A stretch of DNA of 64,000 nucleotides, taken from contig NZ_CP045178.1 in the NCBI RefSeq assembly GCF_009296025.1, positions 8,060,001-8,124,000 of the forward strand. Direction: 5' to 3'. The stretch's first letter is position 1. Every line of letters starts with the position of its first letter. The stretch is from Streptomyces tsukubensis (GTDB taxonomy: Bacteria > Actinomycetota > Actinomycetes > Streptomycetales > Streptomycetaceae). The notes beneath the pieces were generated by a model, which worked only from the letters and a program-made list of their open reading frames with translations, was not told where the DNA came from and made no database searches. A program made the translations under genes and the position numbers. Below are positions 1 through 7,969 of the stretch, piece by piece.

Positions 1-1
1 C

Positions 2-709
2 ACGCCGGACGGCAAGCTCACCCCGGAGCTGATCGACCGCCAGGCCTTCGGCTGGGAGGACGAGCACCGCGCGATGCCGCAGGTCGTCTCGGTCACCCAG
101 AGCACCGAACTGGGCACGCTCTACACCCCGGACGAGATCAGGGCCATCTGCGACCACGCGCACGAACGTGGCATGAGGGTGCACCTCGACGGTGCCAGGA
201 TCGCCAACGCGGCGGCCGCGCTCGACCTGCCCGTCCGGGCGTTCACCACGGACGCGGGTGTGGACATCCTTTCGTTCGGCGGCACCAAGAACGGCATGCT
301 CTTCGGCGAGGCGGTGATCGTCCTCGACCCCTCGGGCGTGCGCCACATGAAGCACGTCCGCAAGCTGTCCATGCAGCTCTCCTCCAAGATGCGCTTCGTC
401 TCAGCGCAGTTGGAGGCGCTGCTCGCCGGGGATCTCTGGCTGCGCTCGGCCCGGCACTCCAACGCCATGGCAAGGCGGCTGGCCGACGGCGTGCGGACGG
501 TGGACGGAGTGGAGATCCTCTACCCGGTGCAGGCCAACGGTGTCTTCGCCAAGCTGCCGAACGACGTCTCGGAACGCCTCCAGAAGCGTTACCGCTTCTA
601 CTTCTGGGACGAGGCCGCGGGCGAGGTCCGCTGGATGTGCTCGTTCGACACCACCGAGGGCGATGTCGACGGCTTCCTCGCGGCGCTCAGGGAAGAGATG
701 GCCAAGTAA
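2..709 (+). CDS. Threonine aldolase (beta-eliminating lyase family), 5' end outside window
   Basis: The visible 235 residues are the C-terminal two thirds of a fold-type I PLP enzyme of the low-specificity L-threonine aldolase family, which cleaves L-threonine or L-allo-threonine to glycine and acetaldehyde in the cytosol. The segment HLDGARIANA carries the aspartate and arginine that bind PLP and substrate. SFGGTKNG is the classic site of the Schiff-base lysine. The reading frame is open to the first base of the window, so the start lies upstream. The C-terminus, with the WMCSFDTTEGDV stretch, looks intact. A strong hairpin follows the stop and separates it from the convergent acyltransferase gene. 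A related beta-eliminating lyase of other specificity cannot be fully excluded. Confidence 0.9.
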   Translation, partial: TPDGKLTPELIDRQAFGWEDEHRAMPQVVSVTQSTELGTLYTPDEIRAICDHAHERGMRVHLDGARIANAAAALDLPVRAFTTDAGVDILSFGGTKNGMLFGEAVIVLDPSGVRHMKHVRKLSMQLSSKMRFVSAQLEALLAGDLWLRSARHSNAMARRLADGVRTVDGVEILYPVQANGVFAKLPNDVSERLQKRYRFYFWDEAAGEVRWMCSFDTTEGDVDGFLAALREEMAK

Positions 710-720
710 CGGCTGCCGCA

Positions 721-764
721 CGGACGAGCGGGCCCGGACGTCGCCGTCCGGGCCCGCTCGTCCG
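721..764. terminator. Bidirectional hairpin terminator
   Basis: A perfect 20-bp inverted repeat (721-740 against 745-764) with a 4-nt loop sits between two convergent genes, 11 bp after the aldolase stop and 14 bp before the acyltransferase stop. There is no T-run, as is usual for Streptomyces hairpin terminators, and it can serve both strands. Confidence 0.85.
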
Positions 765-778
765 TCGAAGGTGGTGGC

Positions 779-1507
779 TCAGCCCTTCTCGGCCTCGCGC
801 ACCTGCGCGGCGGTGGGGGCGGTGCCCCCGAGGTGGGCCGGCATCCACCAGGTGTCGTCCGGCCCCTTCGGGCGCACCGGATAGGCGCGCTGGGCCGCTT
901 CGAGGAGTTCCTGCACCCGGTCGCGCAGCCGCCGGGTGATGGCACCCGCGTACTGGTCGGCGGGGGCTTCCATCCCCTCGCCGACCCTGACCGTGACCGG
1001 GATGTGCTGGCGCTTGAAGTTGCGCGGTCTGCCCTTGGTCCAGAGCCGTTGGGTGCCCCACAGAGCCATCGGGATCAGCGGAACGCCCGCCTCCTGCGCC
1101 ATGCGCGCGGCGCCCGACTTGAAGCTCTTGAGGGTGAAGGACGGCGAGATGGTCGCCTCGGGGAAGACACCGATGATCTCGCCGGAACGCAGCGCGTCCA
1201 GGGCGTGGGCGTACGCCTTCTCCCCCTGGTCGCGGTCGACGGGGATGTGTTTCATACCGCGCATCAGCGGACCCGAGACGCGGTGCTTGAACACCGACTC
1301 CTTCGCCATGAACCGGACCAGCCGCTTCTGCGGCAGAGCCACAAGACCGTCGAAGATGAAGTCGAGATAGCTGATGTGATTGCTCACCAGCACGGCTCCA
1401 CCGGTACGCGGGATGTTCTCCGTCCCCTTGCAGTCGATCTTCAGGTCGAGCGCAGCGAACATGGTGCGAGCGAAACCGATGACCGGACGGTAGACAAGTT
1501 CTGCCAT
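779..1507 (-). CDS. 1-acyl-sn-glycerol-3-phosphate acyltransferase family protein
   Basis: A 242-residue PlsC-type acyltransferase that would transfer an acyl chain to lysophosphatidic acid, or a related lysolipid, at the inner face of the membrane. The catalytic block NHISYLD (residues 43-49) fits NHx4D. FPEATIS (115-121) is the glycerophosphate-binding FPEG-type motif with Ala in place of Gly. The ATG at 1507 begins MAELVYRP, typical of the family. The frame is open further upstream to 1753, but that extension is arginine-rich and unlike the family. Streptomyces carry several PlsC paralogues, so the exact lipid substrate is not known. It faces the thioredoxin-like gene across about 350 bp that carries an inverted repeat. 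Confidence 0.85.
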   Translation of the reverse strand: MAELVYRPVIGFARTMFAALDLKIDCKGTENIPRTGGAVLVSNHISYLDFIFDGLVALPQKRLVRFMAKESVFKHRVSGPLMRGMKHIPVDRDQGEKAYAHALDALRSGEIIGVFPEATISPSFTLKSFKSGAARMAQEAGVPLIPMALWGTQRLWTKGRPRNFKRQHIPVTVRVGEGMEAPADQYAGAITRRLRDRVQELLEAAQRAYPVRPKGPDDTWWMPAHLGGTAPTAAQVREAEKG

Positions 1508-1558
1508 GGGTGGGGAGGACCCTTCATCTGTGCCCTGGGGAGGGGGATCCCGGCGGGA

Positions 1559-1578
1559 GGTTACGCAGCCGTAGGTTT
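1559..1578. promoter_or_regulatory. TTACG-N4-CGTAG dyad upstream of the acyltransferase gene
   Basis: The partial dyad TTACG (1561-1565), CAGC, CGTAG (1570-1574) lies about 55 bp upstream of the acyltransferase start, where an operator or promoter would sit. TTACG/CGTAA-type dyads are plausible sites for TetR-type lipid regulators; this is inference. The rest of 1508-1858 shows no gene. Confidence 0.3.
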
Positions 1579-1858
1579 TCGGCAATGCGCAGATCGTGCC
1601 CGAAGAACGAAGCGGAGACCACCCCAGGTGCCCGTGAAGGGCGAGATCCTTGTCACGTATCGCCACCCCCGCACCTCTGTGGTCTGCGTAAACCGTCCGT
1701 AACACCACGCGTCGTACCCTGTTGCACACGCCACGCCCGGCCCGACGGGGCACCGGGTGCGGGAATGGCTGCCGGGGTATGGGCGCTGAAGTACGGGAAG
1801 ACAGTCAGGGCGCGGTCCGCGTCGAGCGGCGGACCGGCGAACGGGTGGGAGGCCGGCA

Positions 1859-2236
1859 GTGGTCGAGCGGGATACGGCGGACGGGGTACGCCCTGCCGGA
1901 GCTGAGGGGAAAGCGGCGCGAGTGGGACCGCCGGCGGGCGCCGGTGTCTCCTGGGGCGCGGAACTGGGCGGCCGGGCCACGCTCGTGCAGTTCTCCACCG
2001 CGTTCTGTCAGCCGTGCCGTGCGACACGGCGGATCCTCGCGGACGTGGCGGCGATGGTCCCCGGAGTGGCGCACCTGGAGATCGACGCGGAGGACCGGCT
2101 CGACCTCGTCCGCGCGCTGTCCATCGACAGCACCCCGACCGTGCTGGTCCTCGACGCGGGCGGCGGGCTCGTGCGCAGGGCCACGGGTCAGCCGCGCAAG
2201 GATCAGGTCATAGCGGCGCTGGGTGAGGCCGTATGA
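1859..2236 (+). CDS. Thioredoxin-like protein with CQPC active site
   Basis: A 125-residue thioredoxin-fold protein, probably a dithiol-disulfide oxidoreductase. The redox motif is FCQPC (Cys50, Cys53), and the cis-proline needed next to the active site is at STPTV (Pro93). The CQPC dipeptide differs from the CGPC of canonical thioredoxins and recurs in Streptomyces proteins of this context (from memory). The GTG at 1859 is the only usable start: an in-frame TGA lies near 1787 and there is no ATG between. Many relatives have an N-terminal membrane helix, which is missing here, so the N-terminus may have been lost. It lies 46 bp upstream of the flavin reductase gene, probably in the same operon. 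Confidence 0.8.
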   Translation: MVERDTADGVRPAGAEGKAARVGPPAGAGVSWGAELGGRATLVQFSTAFCQPCRATRRILADVAAMVPGVAHLEIDAEDRLDLVRALSIDSTPTVLVLDAGGGLVRRATGQPRKDQVIAALGEAV

Positions 2237-2282
2237 GCCCGCGCCGTGTCCCCGCGCGGGCTCTCGCGGGGGAGGCGCGCCC

Positions 2283-2780
2283 ATGACCGCCGGGCCCGCT
2301 TCCGCGCGGACCGCCGACGCCGGTCTGCTCCGTTCCGTCTTCCGGCAGCACGCGGCCGGCGTCGCCGTGATCACCGCCATGGGAACCCGCCCCGTGGGGT
2401 TCACCGCCACCTCCCTCAGCTCCGTCTCCGCCGAGCCCCCGGTCATCTCCTTCGGTGTGGGCACGGGGTCGTCCAGCTGGCCCGTGCTCGCGCGCGCCGT
2501 CCACGTCGGCGTCCACATCCTCGGGGAGGATCAGCGGGAGCTGGCCGCCACCTTCGCGCGCAGCGGAGCCGACCGTTTCGCCGAGCCCACCCGCTGGCGT
2601 CCGGGGCCGGGCGGGGTGCCCGTCCTCGACGGCGTGACAGCCTGGCTCGTGTGCCGCGTCATGGCCCGCGTACCCGCGGGCGACCACCGCATCGTCCTCG
2701 CGGAGGCCGTCGAGGGCGACGCGGGCGAGGGCCGCCCACTCCTCTACCACCAGGGCCGCTTCAACGTACTGAGGGACTGA
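2283..2780 (+). CDS. Flavin reductase family protein (FMN-binding split barrel)
   Basis: A 165-residue flavin reductase-like protein that would use NAD(P)H to reduce FMN or FAD, often for a partner monooxygenase. The central block GFTATSLSSVSAEPPVISF and the later SSSW are typical of the family, where they line the flavin phosphate site. The start is ATG 2283, preceded by the ribosome site GGGGAGG. An upstream extension in frame from 2223 overlaps the end of the thioredoxin gene and lacks family similarity. No monooxygenase gene is adjacent, so the partner is unknown; the nearby etf genes are another flavin-based redox system. Confidence 0.85.
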   Translation: MTAGPASARTADAGLLRSVFRQHAAGVAVITAMGTRPVGFTATSLSSVSAEPPVISFGVGTGSSSWPVLARAVHVGVHILGEDQRELAATFARSGADRFAEPTRWRPGPGGVPVLDGVTAWLVCRVMARVPAGDHRIVLAEAVEGDAGEGRPLLYHQGRFNVLRD

Positions 2781-3059
2781 GGAGCGCTGCCGCCCGCGCC
2801 TCGCGGCGTGCGCGGGGACACCGGTCGGCGACGGCCGGCGGGCCCGTGACAGGGTGCTGTATGAACCGAGAGCCTTCGGTTACGCAGCGTTGGCAAGGTC
2901 ACAGTTCAAAGCGCTTGCTTACTGGGCACGCTCTCGGTGTACTGACGAGTAATATTTCGCTCGGAGCGCGGGCCGCACCGACCGGAATCCGCCTCTTCAG
3001 GCGCCTATGCTGCGTGGAAGAGCGCAGCCAAGAATTGACGATGCAGTAGGAGAGCCGGC
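2781..3059 (+). promoter_or_regulatory. Promoter region of etfBA
   Basis: No gene is seen in these 279 bp. A plausible -10 element TATGCT lies at 3006-3011, about 45 bp before the etfB start, and the ribosome site AGGAGAG sits just before GTG 3060. The -35 element is not clear. Confidence 0.4.
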
Positions 3060-3845
3060 GTGAGCTTGAGGATCGTTGTCTGTGTGAAGTACGTGCCCGA
3101 CGCCACCGGCGACCGGCACTTCGCCGATGACCTGACGGTCGACCGGGACGATGTGGACGGTCTGCTGTCGGAGCTGGACGAGTACGCGGTGGAGCAGGCG
3201 CTCCAGATCGCGGACGAGGCCGATGACGCGGAGATCACCGTGCTGACCGTGGGCCCCGAGGACGCCAAGGACGCGCTGCGCAAGGCGCTCTCCATGGGCG
3301 CCGACAAGGCCGTTCACGTCGAGGACGACGACCTGCACGGCACCGATGTGATGGGCAGCTCGCTCGTACTGGCCAAGGCCATCGAGAAGACCGGTTACGA
3401 CCTGGTGGTCTGCGGCATGGCGTCGACGGACGGCACGATGGGCGTGCTGCCCGCGCTGCTTTCCGAGCGGCTCGGCGTGCCGCAGGTGACCCTGCTGTCC
3501 GAGGTGTCGGTCGAGGCCGGCGTGGTGAAGGGCCGCAGGGACGGCGACGCCGCGAGCGAGGCCCTGGAGGCCGCGCTGCCCGCGGTCGTCTCCGTCACCG
3601 ACCAGTCGGGCGAGGCGCGTTACCCGTCCTTCAAGGGCATCATGGCGGCGAAGAAGAAGCCGGTGGAGTCCTGGGACCTGGAGGACCTGGAGATCGAGGC
3701 CGGTGAGGTCGGTCTTGAGGGTGCCTGGACGAAGGTCGACTCCGCGACCGAGCGCCCGGCCCGCAGCGCCGGCACGATCGTCAAGGACGAGGGCGAGGGC
3801 GGCAGGCAGCTTGCCGAGTTCCTGGCGGGCCAGAAGTTCATCTGA
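3060..3845 (+). CDS. etfB: Electron transfer flavoprotein beta subunit
   Basis: A 261-residue EtfB (FixA family), the AMP-binding subunit of the heterodimer that takes electrons from acyl-CoA dehydrogenases and other flavin dehydrogenases to the quinone pool via ETF:quinone oxidoreductase. Diagnostic segments are IVVCVKYVPD at the N-terminus, DEYAVEQALQIADE, the CGMASTDGTMGVLPALLSERLGVP region, and YPSFKGIMAAKKKP near the recognition loop. GTG 3060 follows AGGAGAG. The gene is followed 113 bp later by etfA in the same orientation, the usual operon order. No ETF:quinone oxidoreductase gene is adjacent. Confidence 0.96.
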   Translation: MSLRIVVCVKYVPDATGDRHFADDLTVDRDDVDGLLSELDEYAVEQALQIADEADDAEITVLTVGPEDAKDALRKALSMGADKAVHVEDDDLHGTDVMGSSLVLAKAIEKTGYDLVVCGMASTDGTMGVLPALLSERLGVPQVTLLSEVSVEAGVVKGRRDGDAASEALEAALPAVVSVTDQSGEARYPSFKGIMAAKKKPVESWDLEDLEIEAGEVGLEGAWTKVDSATERPARSAGTIVKDEGEGGRQLAEFLAGQKFI

Positions 3846-3958
3846 GCGGCCGCCGGACAGGTCCCCGCCGCTGACCCGCGGCCACCGGGTCCGCCCCCGA
3901 GGGGGTGGCGCCCGCCTTCTTCCCCCGCATCCTCAAGTATTCGCAGGAGAGCATCCCC

Positions 3959-4921
3959 ATGGCTGAAGTTCTCGTCTATGTCGACCACGTGGACGGCGCG
4001 GTCCGCAAGCCCACGCTGGAGCTGCTGACGCTGGCCCGCCGCGTCGGTGAGCCCGTCGCCGTCGCGCTGGGCGCCGGTGCGGAGGCCACCGCCGCCGTAC
4101 TCGCCGAGCACGGCGCGGTGAAGGTCCTCACCGCCGACGCGCCCGAGTTCGCCGACTACCTCGTCGTTCCCAAGGTCGACGCCCTTCAGGCCGCCCACGA
4201 GCAGGTCTCGCCGGCCGCCGTACTGGTCCCGTCCTCCGCGGAGGGCAAGGAGATCGCCGCCAGGCTCGCGCTGCGCCTCGGTTCCGGCCTGATCACCGAC
4301 GCCACGGACCTGGAGCCCGGCGACGACGGCCCGGTGGCCACCCAGTCGGTGTTCGCCGCCGCCTACACCACCAAGTCCCGGATCAGCAGGGGCACTCCGG
4401 TGATCACCGTCAAGCCCAACTCCGCCGCCGTCGAGCCCGCCCCCGCCGCGGGCGCGACCGAATCCCTCTCCGTGACGTTCGGCGAGAAGTCGACCGGTAC
4501 GAAGGTGACCGCCAGGACCCCGCGCGAGTCGACGGGCCGCCCGGAGCTGACCGAGGCCGCGATCGTCGTCTCCGGCGGACGCGGCGTCAACGGCGCTGAG
4601 AACTTCTCGGTGATCGAGGCGCTCGCCGACTCGCTCGGCGCCGCTGTCGGTGCCTCGCGCGCGGCTGTCGACGCCGGCTGGTACCCGCACGCCAACCAGG
4701 TCGGCCAGACCGGCAAGTCCGTCTCGCCGCAGCTCTACATCGCCTCCGGTATCTCCGGTGCGATCCAGCACCGCGCCGGTATGCAGACGTCGAAGACGAT
4801 CGTGGCCGTCAACAAGGACGCGGAGGCGCCGATCTTCGAGCTCGTCGACTACGGCGTCGTCGGCGACCTGTTCGACGTGGTCCCGCAACTCACCGAAGAG
4901 GTCAACACCCGCAAGGGCTGA
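3959..4921 (+). CDS. etfA: Electron transfer flavoprotein alpha subunit
   Basis: A 320-residue EtfA (FixB family), which carries the redox-active FAD of the ETF heterodimer. The C-terminal FAD-binding domain is clear: [12 protein letters not shown], the [23 protein letters not shown] block, [17 protein letters not shown], and [25 protein letters not shown] 3959 is preceded by AGGAGA; the frame stays open upstream but that stretch is outside the family. The last 30 bp of the gene, including the stop, are directly duplicated just downstream, leaving a perfectly normal C-terminus. A long GC-rich hairpin closes the operon. Confidence 0.96.
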   Translation: MAEVLVYVDHVDGAVRKPTLELLTLARRVGEPVAVALGAGAEATAAVLAEHGAVKVLTADAPEFADYLVVPKVDALQAAHEQVSPAAVLVPSSAEGKEIAARLALRLGSGLITDATDLEPGDDGPVATQSVFAAAYTTKSRISRGTPVITVKPNSAAVEPAPAAGATESLSVTFGEKSTGTKVTARTPRESTGRPELTEAAIVVSGGRGVNGAENFSVIEALADSLGAAVGASRAAVDAGWYPHANQVGQTGKSVSPQLYIASGISGAIQHRAGMQTSKTIVAVNKDAEAPIFELVDYGVVGDLFDVVPQLTEEVNTRKG

Positions 4922-4951
4922 ACCGAAGAGGCCGCCACCCGCAAGGGCTGA
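4892..4951 (+). repeat. 30-bp tandem duplication of the etfA stop region
   Basis: Bases 4892-4921 (end of etfA with its TGA) are repeated at 4922-4951 with 27 of 30 identical bases and a second in-frame TGA. The repeat adds no coding sequence but gives a second stop in the same frame. Confidence 0.9.
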
Positions 4952-4966
4952 GGCGAAGAGTGACGC

Positions 4967-5015
4967 GAGGGCCCGGGGCCGCGCGGTGGACTCCACCGCG
5001 CGGCCCCGGGCCCTC
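4967..5015 (+). terminator. Hairpin terminator after etfBA
   Basis: Arms 4967-4990 and 4992-5015 are complementary over 24 bases; the effective stem is about 22 bp with a 5-nt loop. It follows the etfA stop and precedes the DUF6986 gene. Confidence 0.85.
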
Positions 5016-5078
5016 GGTGTGTCCCGCTCCCGCGGGCGGGGACCATTGACGCGTCGTGACGGCGCCGACTAACTTCCT

Positions 5079-5093
5079 TCAACAGAATGTTGA
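5079..5093. promoter_or_regulatory. TCAAC-N5-GTTGA operator-like dyad
   Basis: A dyad with 5-bp arms and 5-bp spacer lies 54 bp upstream of the DUF6986 start, within its expected promoter. Its size would suit a winged-helix regulator such as an IclR-type protein; the regulator is not identified. Confidence 0.4.
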
Positions 5094-5146
5094 TTCCGAT
5101 CAGCGGAAACATCCTGGGAACTGTCAGCGGACGCGGAGGGTGCGGA

Positions 5147-6430
5147 ATGGGCCAGCAGGAGACGGTGACGACGAGTCTCGCGAGCGGTGTCGGAAAGGAC
5201 ATCGGCGCGTATCTCGCCCCGGTCGACGCCGAGCTCGCCCGCCGCTACCCCGGCGACCCCGGCACCCGCCAGCCCGTCCACACCGTCTACGTACCGGCCG
5301 ACGCCTTCACCGCGGACACCGTCCGCACCTGGGGTGACCGGGCCCTCGCCGCTCTCGACGCGCACGCCCCCGACGCCGCGTCGCTCGCCGCCGTACTCGG
5401 ACTGCCCGACCACCTCGCGGCCGGCGTGCACGACCGGGTGCGCGCCAAACTGCTGCGTGAACCCGTCGAGGACCTGCGGATCGACTTCGAGGACGGCTAC
5501 GGCACCCGTCCGGACGACGAGGAGGACGCGGCGGCGGCCCGCGCCGGCCGACTGGCGGCGGCGGCCTTCGCCTCGGGTGGGCCCGCGCACACCCCGCCGT
5601 ATCTCGGCATCCGTATGAAGTGCATGGAGGCGGCCGTACGTGACCGGGGAATCCGCACCCTCGACATCTTTCTCACGGCGCTGCTGGAGGCCGCGGGCGG
5701 GCTGCCCCGCGGCCTGGTCCTCACCCTTCCCAAGGTGACCTACGCGGAGCAGGTATCGGCGATGGTCCGGCTGCTCACCGCATTCGAGAAGGAGCGCGGG
5801 CTCGACTCGGGCGCCCTCGGCTTCGAGATCCAGATCGAGACCAGCCAGGCCGTCCTCGCAGCCGACGGCAGCGCCACCGTCGCCCGCATGATCGACGCGG
5901 CGCGGGGGCGCGCCACGGGACTGCACTACGGCACCTTCGACTACAGCGCCGCACTCGGAGTCAGCGCCGCCCACCAGTCGATGGAACACCCCGTCGCCGA
6001 CCACGCGAAGGCCGTCATGCAGGTCGCCGCCGCGGGCACGGGCGTACGGCTCTCGGACGGCGCCACCAACGTCCTGCCCGTCGGTACGACCGAGCGGGTG
6101 CACGACGCCTGGCGCCTGCACCACCGCCTTGTCGGCCGCTCCCTGGCCCGCGCCTACTACCAGGGCTGGGACATGCACCCCGGCCATCTCCCGACGCGTT
6201 ACGCGGCCGTCTACGCCTTCTACCGGGAGGGCTTCGAACAGGCGGCGGCGCGGCTCGCCGCCTACGCCAACAGGTCGGGCGGTGACGTCATGGACGAACC
6301 GGCCACCGCCAGGGCCCTCAGCGGATACCTCCTGCGCGGCCTCGACTGCGGCGCGCTCGACACCGCCGAGGTGGCCCGTCTCAGCGGACTGACCCGCGCG
6401 GACCTGGACGGCTACGCGGGCCGGGGCTGA
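5147..6430 (+). CDS. DUF6986 family protein, HpcH/HpaI aldolase / citrate lyase-like
   Basis: A 427-residue protein with the TIM-barrel look of the HpcH/HpaI aldolase and citrate-lyase beta-subunit superfamily. DLRIDFEDGYG and GFEIQIETSQAV resemble the metal- and CoA-ligand positions of that superfamily (acidic residues at strand ends), and LHYGTFDYSAALG follows in the expected place. From memory such proteins are annotated DUF6986 in Streptomyces, and their substrate is not established. ATG 5147 has the ribosome site GGAGGG. An earlier in-frame ATG at 5087 falls inside the upstream dyad and has no ribosome site. It stands alone between a terminator and a decayed region. Confidence 0.75.
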   Translation: MGQQETVTTSLASGVGKDIGAYLAPVDAELARRYPGDPGTRQPVHTVYVPADAFTADTVRTWGDRALAALDAHAPDAASLAAVLGLPDHLAAGVHDRVRAKLLREPVEDLRIDFEDGYGTRPDDEEDAAAARAGRLAAAAFASGGPAHTPPYLGIRMKCMEAAVRDRGIRTLDIFLTALLEAAGGLPRGLVLTLPKVTYAEQVSAMVRLLTAFEKERGLDSGALGFEIQIETSQAVLAADGSATVARMIDAARGRATGLHYGTFDYSAALGVSAAHQSMEHPVADHAKAVMQVAAAGTGVRLSDGATNVLPVGTTERVHDAWRLHHRLVGRSLARAYYQGWDMHPGHLPTRYAAVYAFYREGFEQAAARLAAYANRSGGDVMDEPATARALSGYLLRGLDCGALDTAEVARLSGLTRADLDGYAGRG

Positions 6431-6499
6431 CCGGCCGGGAGGTGGGGTCGGGCAACCGGCACGTCGCCGTGGCCCGGCGCCCCCGCACGCGCCCTCATG

Positions 6500-6730
6500 T
6501 CACCAACCCGTCAGCAACAGGTGGTTGAGAAGCAGAGCGAGGACGGCCTGGGCACCTAGCCAGGTCCGGGGGGCCGGGGAGGAGCGCACACGCAGGGAGC
6601 AGCCACATCGCGAACGGCAGCCAGATGCGTTCCGTCTCGGCCTTGCTCATCCCGGACAGGTCGGCGACGAGCAGGGCGAGCAGACCGAGCGAAACGAGCA
6701 GGGCGAGCCGGGTCTCCGCCCGTCGTCCAC
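6500..6730 (-). pseudogene. C-terminal remnant of a polytopic membrane protein
   Basis: Read on the minus strand, this encodes hydrophobic sequence: RLALLVSLGLLALLVADLSG, then MSKAETERIWLPFAMWLLP. The frame is lost near 6590 and the tail continues in another frame as WLGAQAVLALLLNHLLLTGW followed by a stop at 6500-6502. It reads as the last two or three membrane helices of an integral membrane protein, possibly a membrane glycosyltransferase; this identification is from memory and weak. The N-terminal bulk is absent and the fragment abuts the methyltransferase remnant directly, which points to a deletion. Confidence 0.6.
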
Positions 6731-6774
6731 TGATCGACGGCTGTCCGGCCTGCGGGCGTCGCGTACCGGACGGG

Positions 6775-7375
6775 GCGCTGGTCCCGGTCCTGGCCCAGGG
6801 GAAAGGCGTACCGGGAGTGCCGTGCGCGTCCGCGATGTCGACGCGGACACGCTCGTCGACATCGCCGGGCACGGTCTCGGCGATCAGCAGACCGGCCGGG
6901 ACCAGCAGATCGGCCAGCCTGACGAGGAGGGCCCGCGGATCACCTCCGATGCCGACGTTGCCGTCGACCAGGAGCGCGGTGTCCCACCGCCCTCGGCGGG
7001 GAGCGGCTCGAAGACGGAGCGGCGCAGGGCGGGACCGCCGAACCGCTCGGTCCGGCTGACGGCCGCCGCGCTGACATCGATGCCGAGGACGCGCCGGCCC
7101 TGTTCCGCGAGTTCCGCGACCAGCCGGCCGGGACCGCAGCCGATGTCGAGCACGGCTCCCTCGCACCGGGCCAGGACCTCCAGGTCCACCACGTCGGCGC
7201 GGGCACACCAGCGTTCCACCTCCAACGGCAGCAGTCGGCCGTCGGGCCGGCGCAGGAAGAGCGGCCCGTGGCCGGTGCGCAGCGCGCGGGTGTACGGGTC
7301 GGCGCCGTCCCACGTGGAGTGGGCAGGGGGCGGTGCGGTGTTGTCGACGGCGATCTCACTCCTGGGTCGGTTCAT
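6775..7375 (-). pseudogene. SAM-dependent methyltransferase, frameshifted and 3'-truncated
   Basis: The start at 7375 overlaps the stop of the upstream remnant (ATGA), the usual translational coupling. About 125 N-terminal residues are intact, including the SAM-binding motif I VLDIGCGPGRLVAELAEQG and the motif II acidic residue in VLGIDVS. Near 6985 the frame shifts, and the protein continues in another frame as WDTALLVDGNVGIGGDP and LLIAETVPGDVDERV. Similarity ends around PWARTGT near 6780, where a membrane-protein remnant follows. The gene cannot make a full-length enzyme. Confidence 0.75.
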
Positions 7376-7957
7376 CGGCCGGCGACCGCCGTGAGCCGGG
7401 CGAGGCGGGCGGCGAAGCGGCCGTGGGGCGCCAACGCGGCGACCGCCTCGGCGGTCGGCGGCCGTGTCGACGTCCCGCAGCGTGGGCAGGTCGCGTACGC
7501 GCAGCCCGGCGTCGACGAGCCGACCGCGCTGCACGGCTCCGGTGGTGGGCGCCGACATCGGGACTCCGCGCAGCAGCAGGGGGTCGGGCTCGGCCAGCCC
7601 CAACGCCCGGAAACCGCCGTCCTCGGCGGGCCCGAGGACGGCGTCGCAGCCGGTGAGGTCCTGGGGGAGCAGCGCCGGTGTCACCTGGGGTGTGTCCATT
7701 CCTATGAGCAGAGTGGGGCCGTCGCATCAGGCGAAGGCCTCGGCCAGCCGCTCGTCGAGTGCACCACCGCACTGCGGTACGACCTCGAAGCCGGGCGGCA
7801 GCCAAGGACCCGGCGCCCCCTCATCAAGGACCAGGACCCGGCGGGTGGCGGGCGCGGCGGCCACGACACGGAGGGGGGTGTCGGCGAGAGCGGCCTCGGC
7901 CAGTTCGGCGGCCTCCGCCGGGGGAACGGCGGAGTGAGCCGCGTCTTGACCCGACCC
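7372..7957 (-). pseudogene. DUF2064-type (TIGR04282-like) glycosyltransferase, multiply disrupted
   Basis: Fragments in different minus-strand frames line up as one DUF2064 protein: GRVKTRLTPPF, then after a frameshift AEAAELAEAALADT through VVPQCGGALDERLAEAFA, then an in-frame TGA, then CDGPTLLIGMDTPQVTPALL to VRDLPTLRDVDTAAD, then a second frameshift near 7450 and EAVAALAPHGRFAARLARL to the stop at 7372-7374. That makes at least three lesions, and the first residues are missing next to the lacI-type gene. Relatives are nucleotide-sugar transferase-like proteins. Several independent lesions make sequencing error unlikely. Confidence 0.75.
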
Positions 7958-7969
7958 GGTGACCGGGTC

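Noticed and set aside
3620..4996. 458-residue open frame on the minus strand over etfA
   Set aside because: Low-complexity Gly/Arg/Asp-rich translation antisense to a clear etfA; typical shadow frame of GC-rich coding DNA.
5087..5146. Earlier ATG (5087) as start of the DUF6986 gene
   Set aside because: It falls inside the TCAAC-N5-GTTGA dyad, has no ribosome site, and adds residues outside the family; ATG 5147 has GGAGGG.
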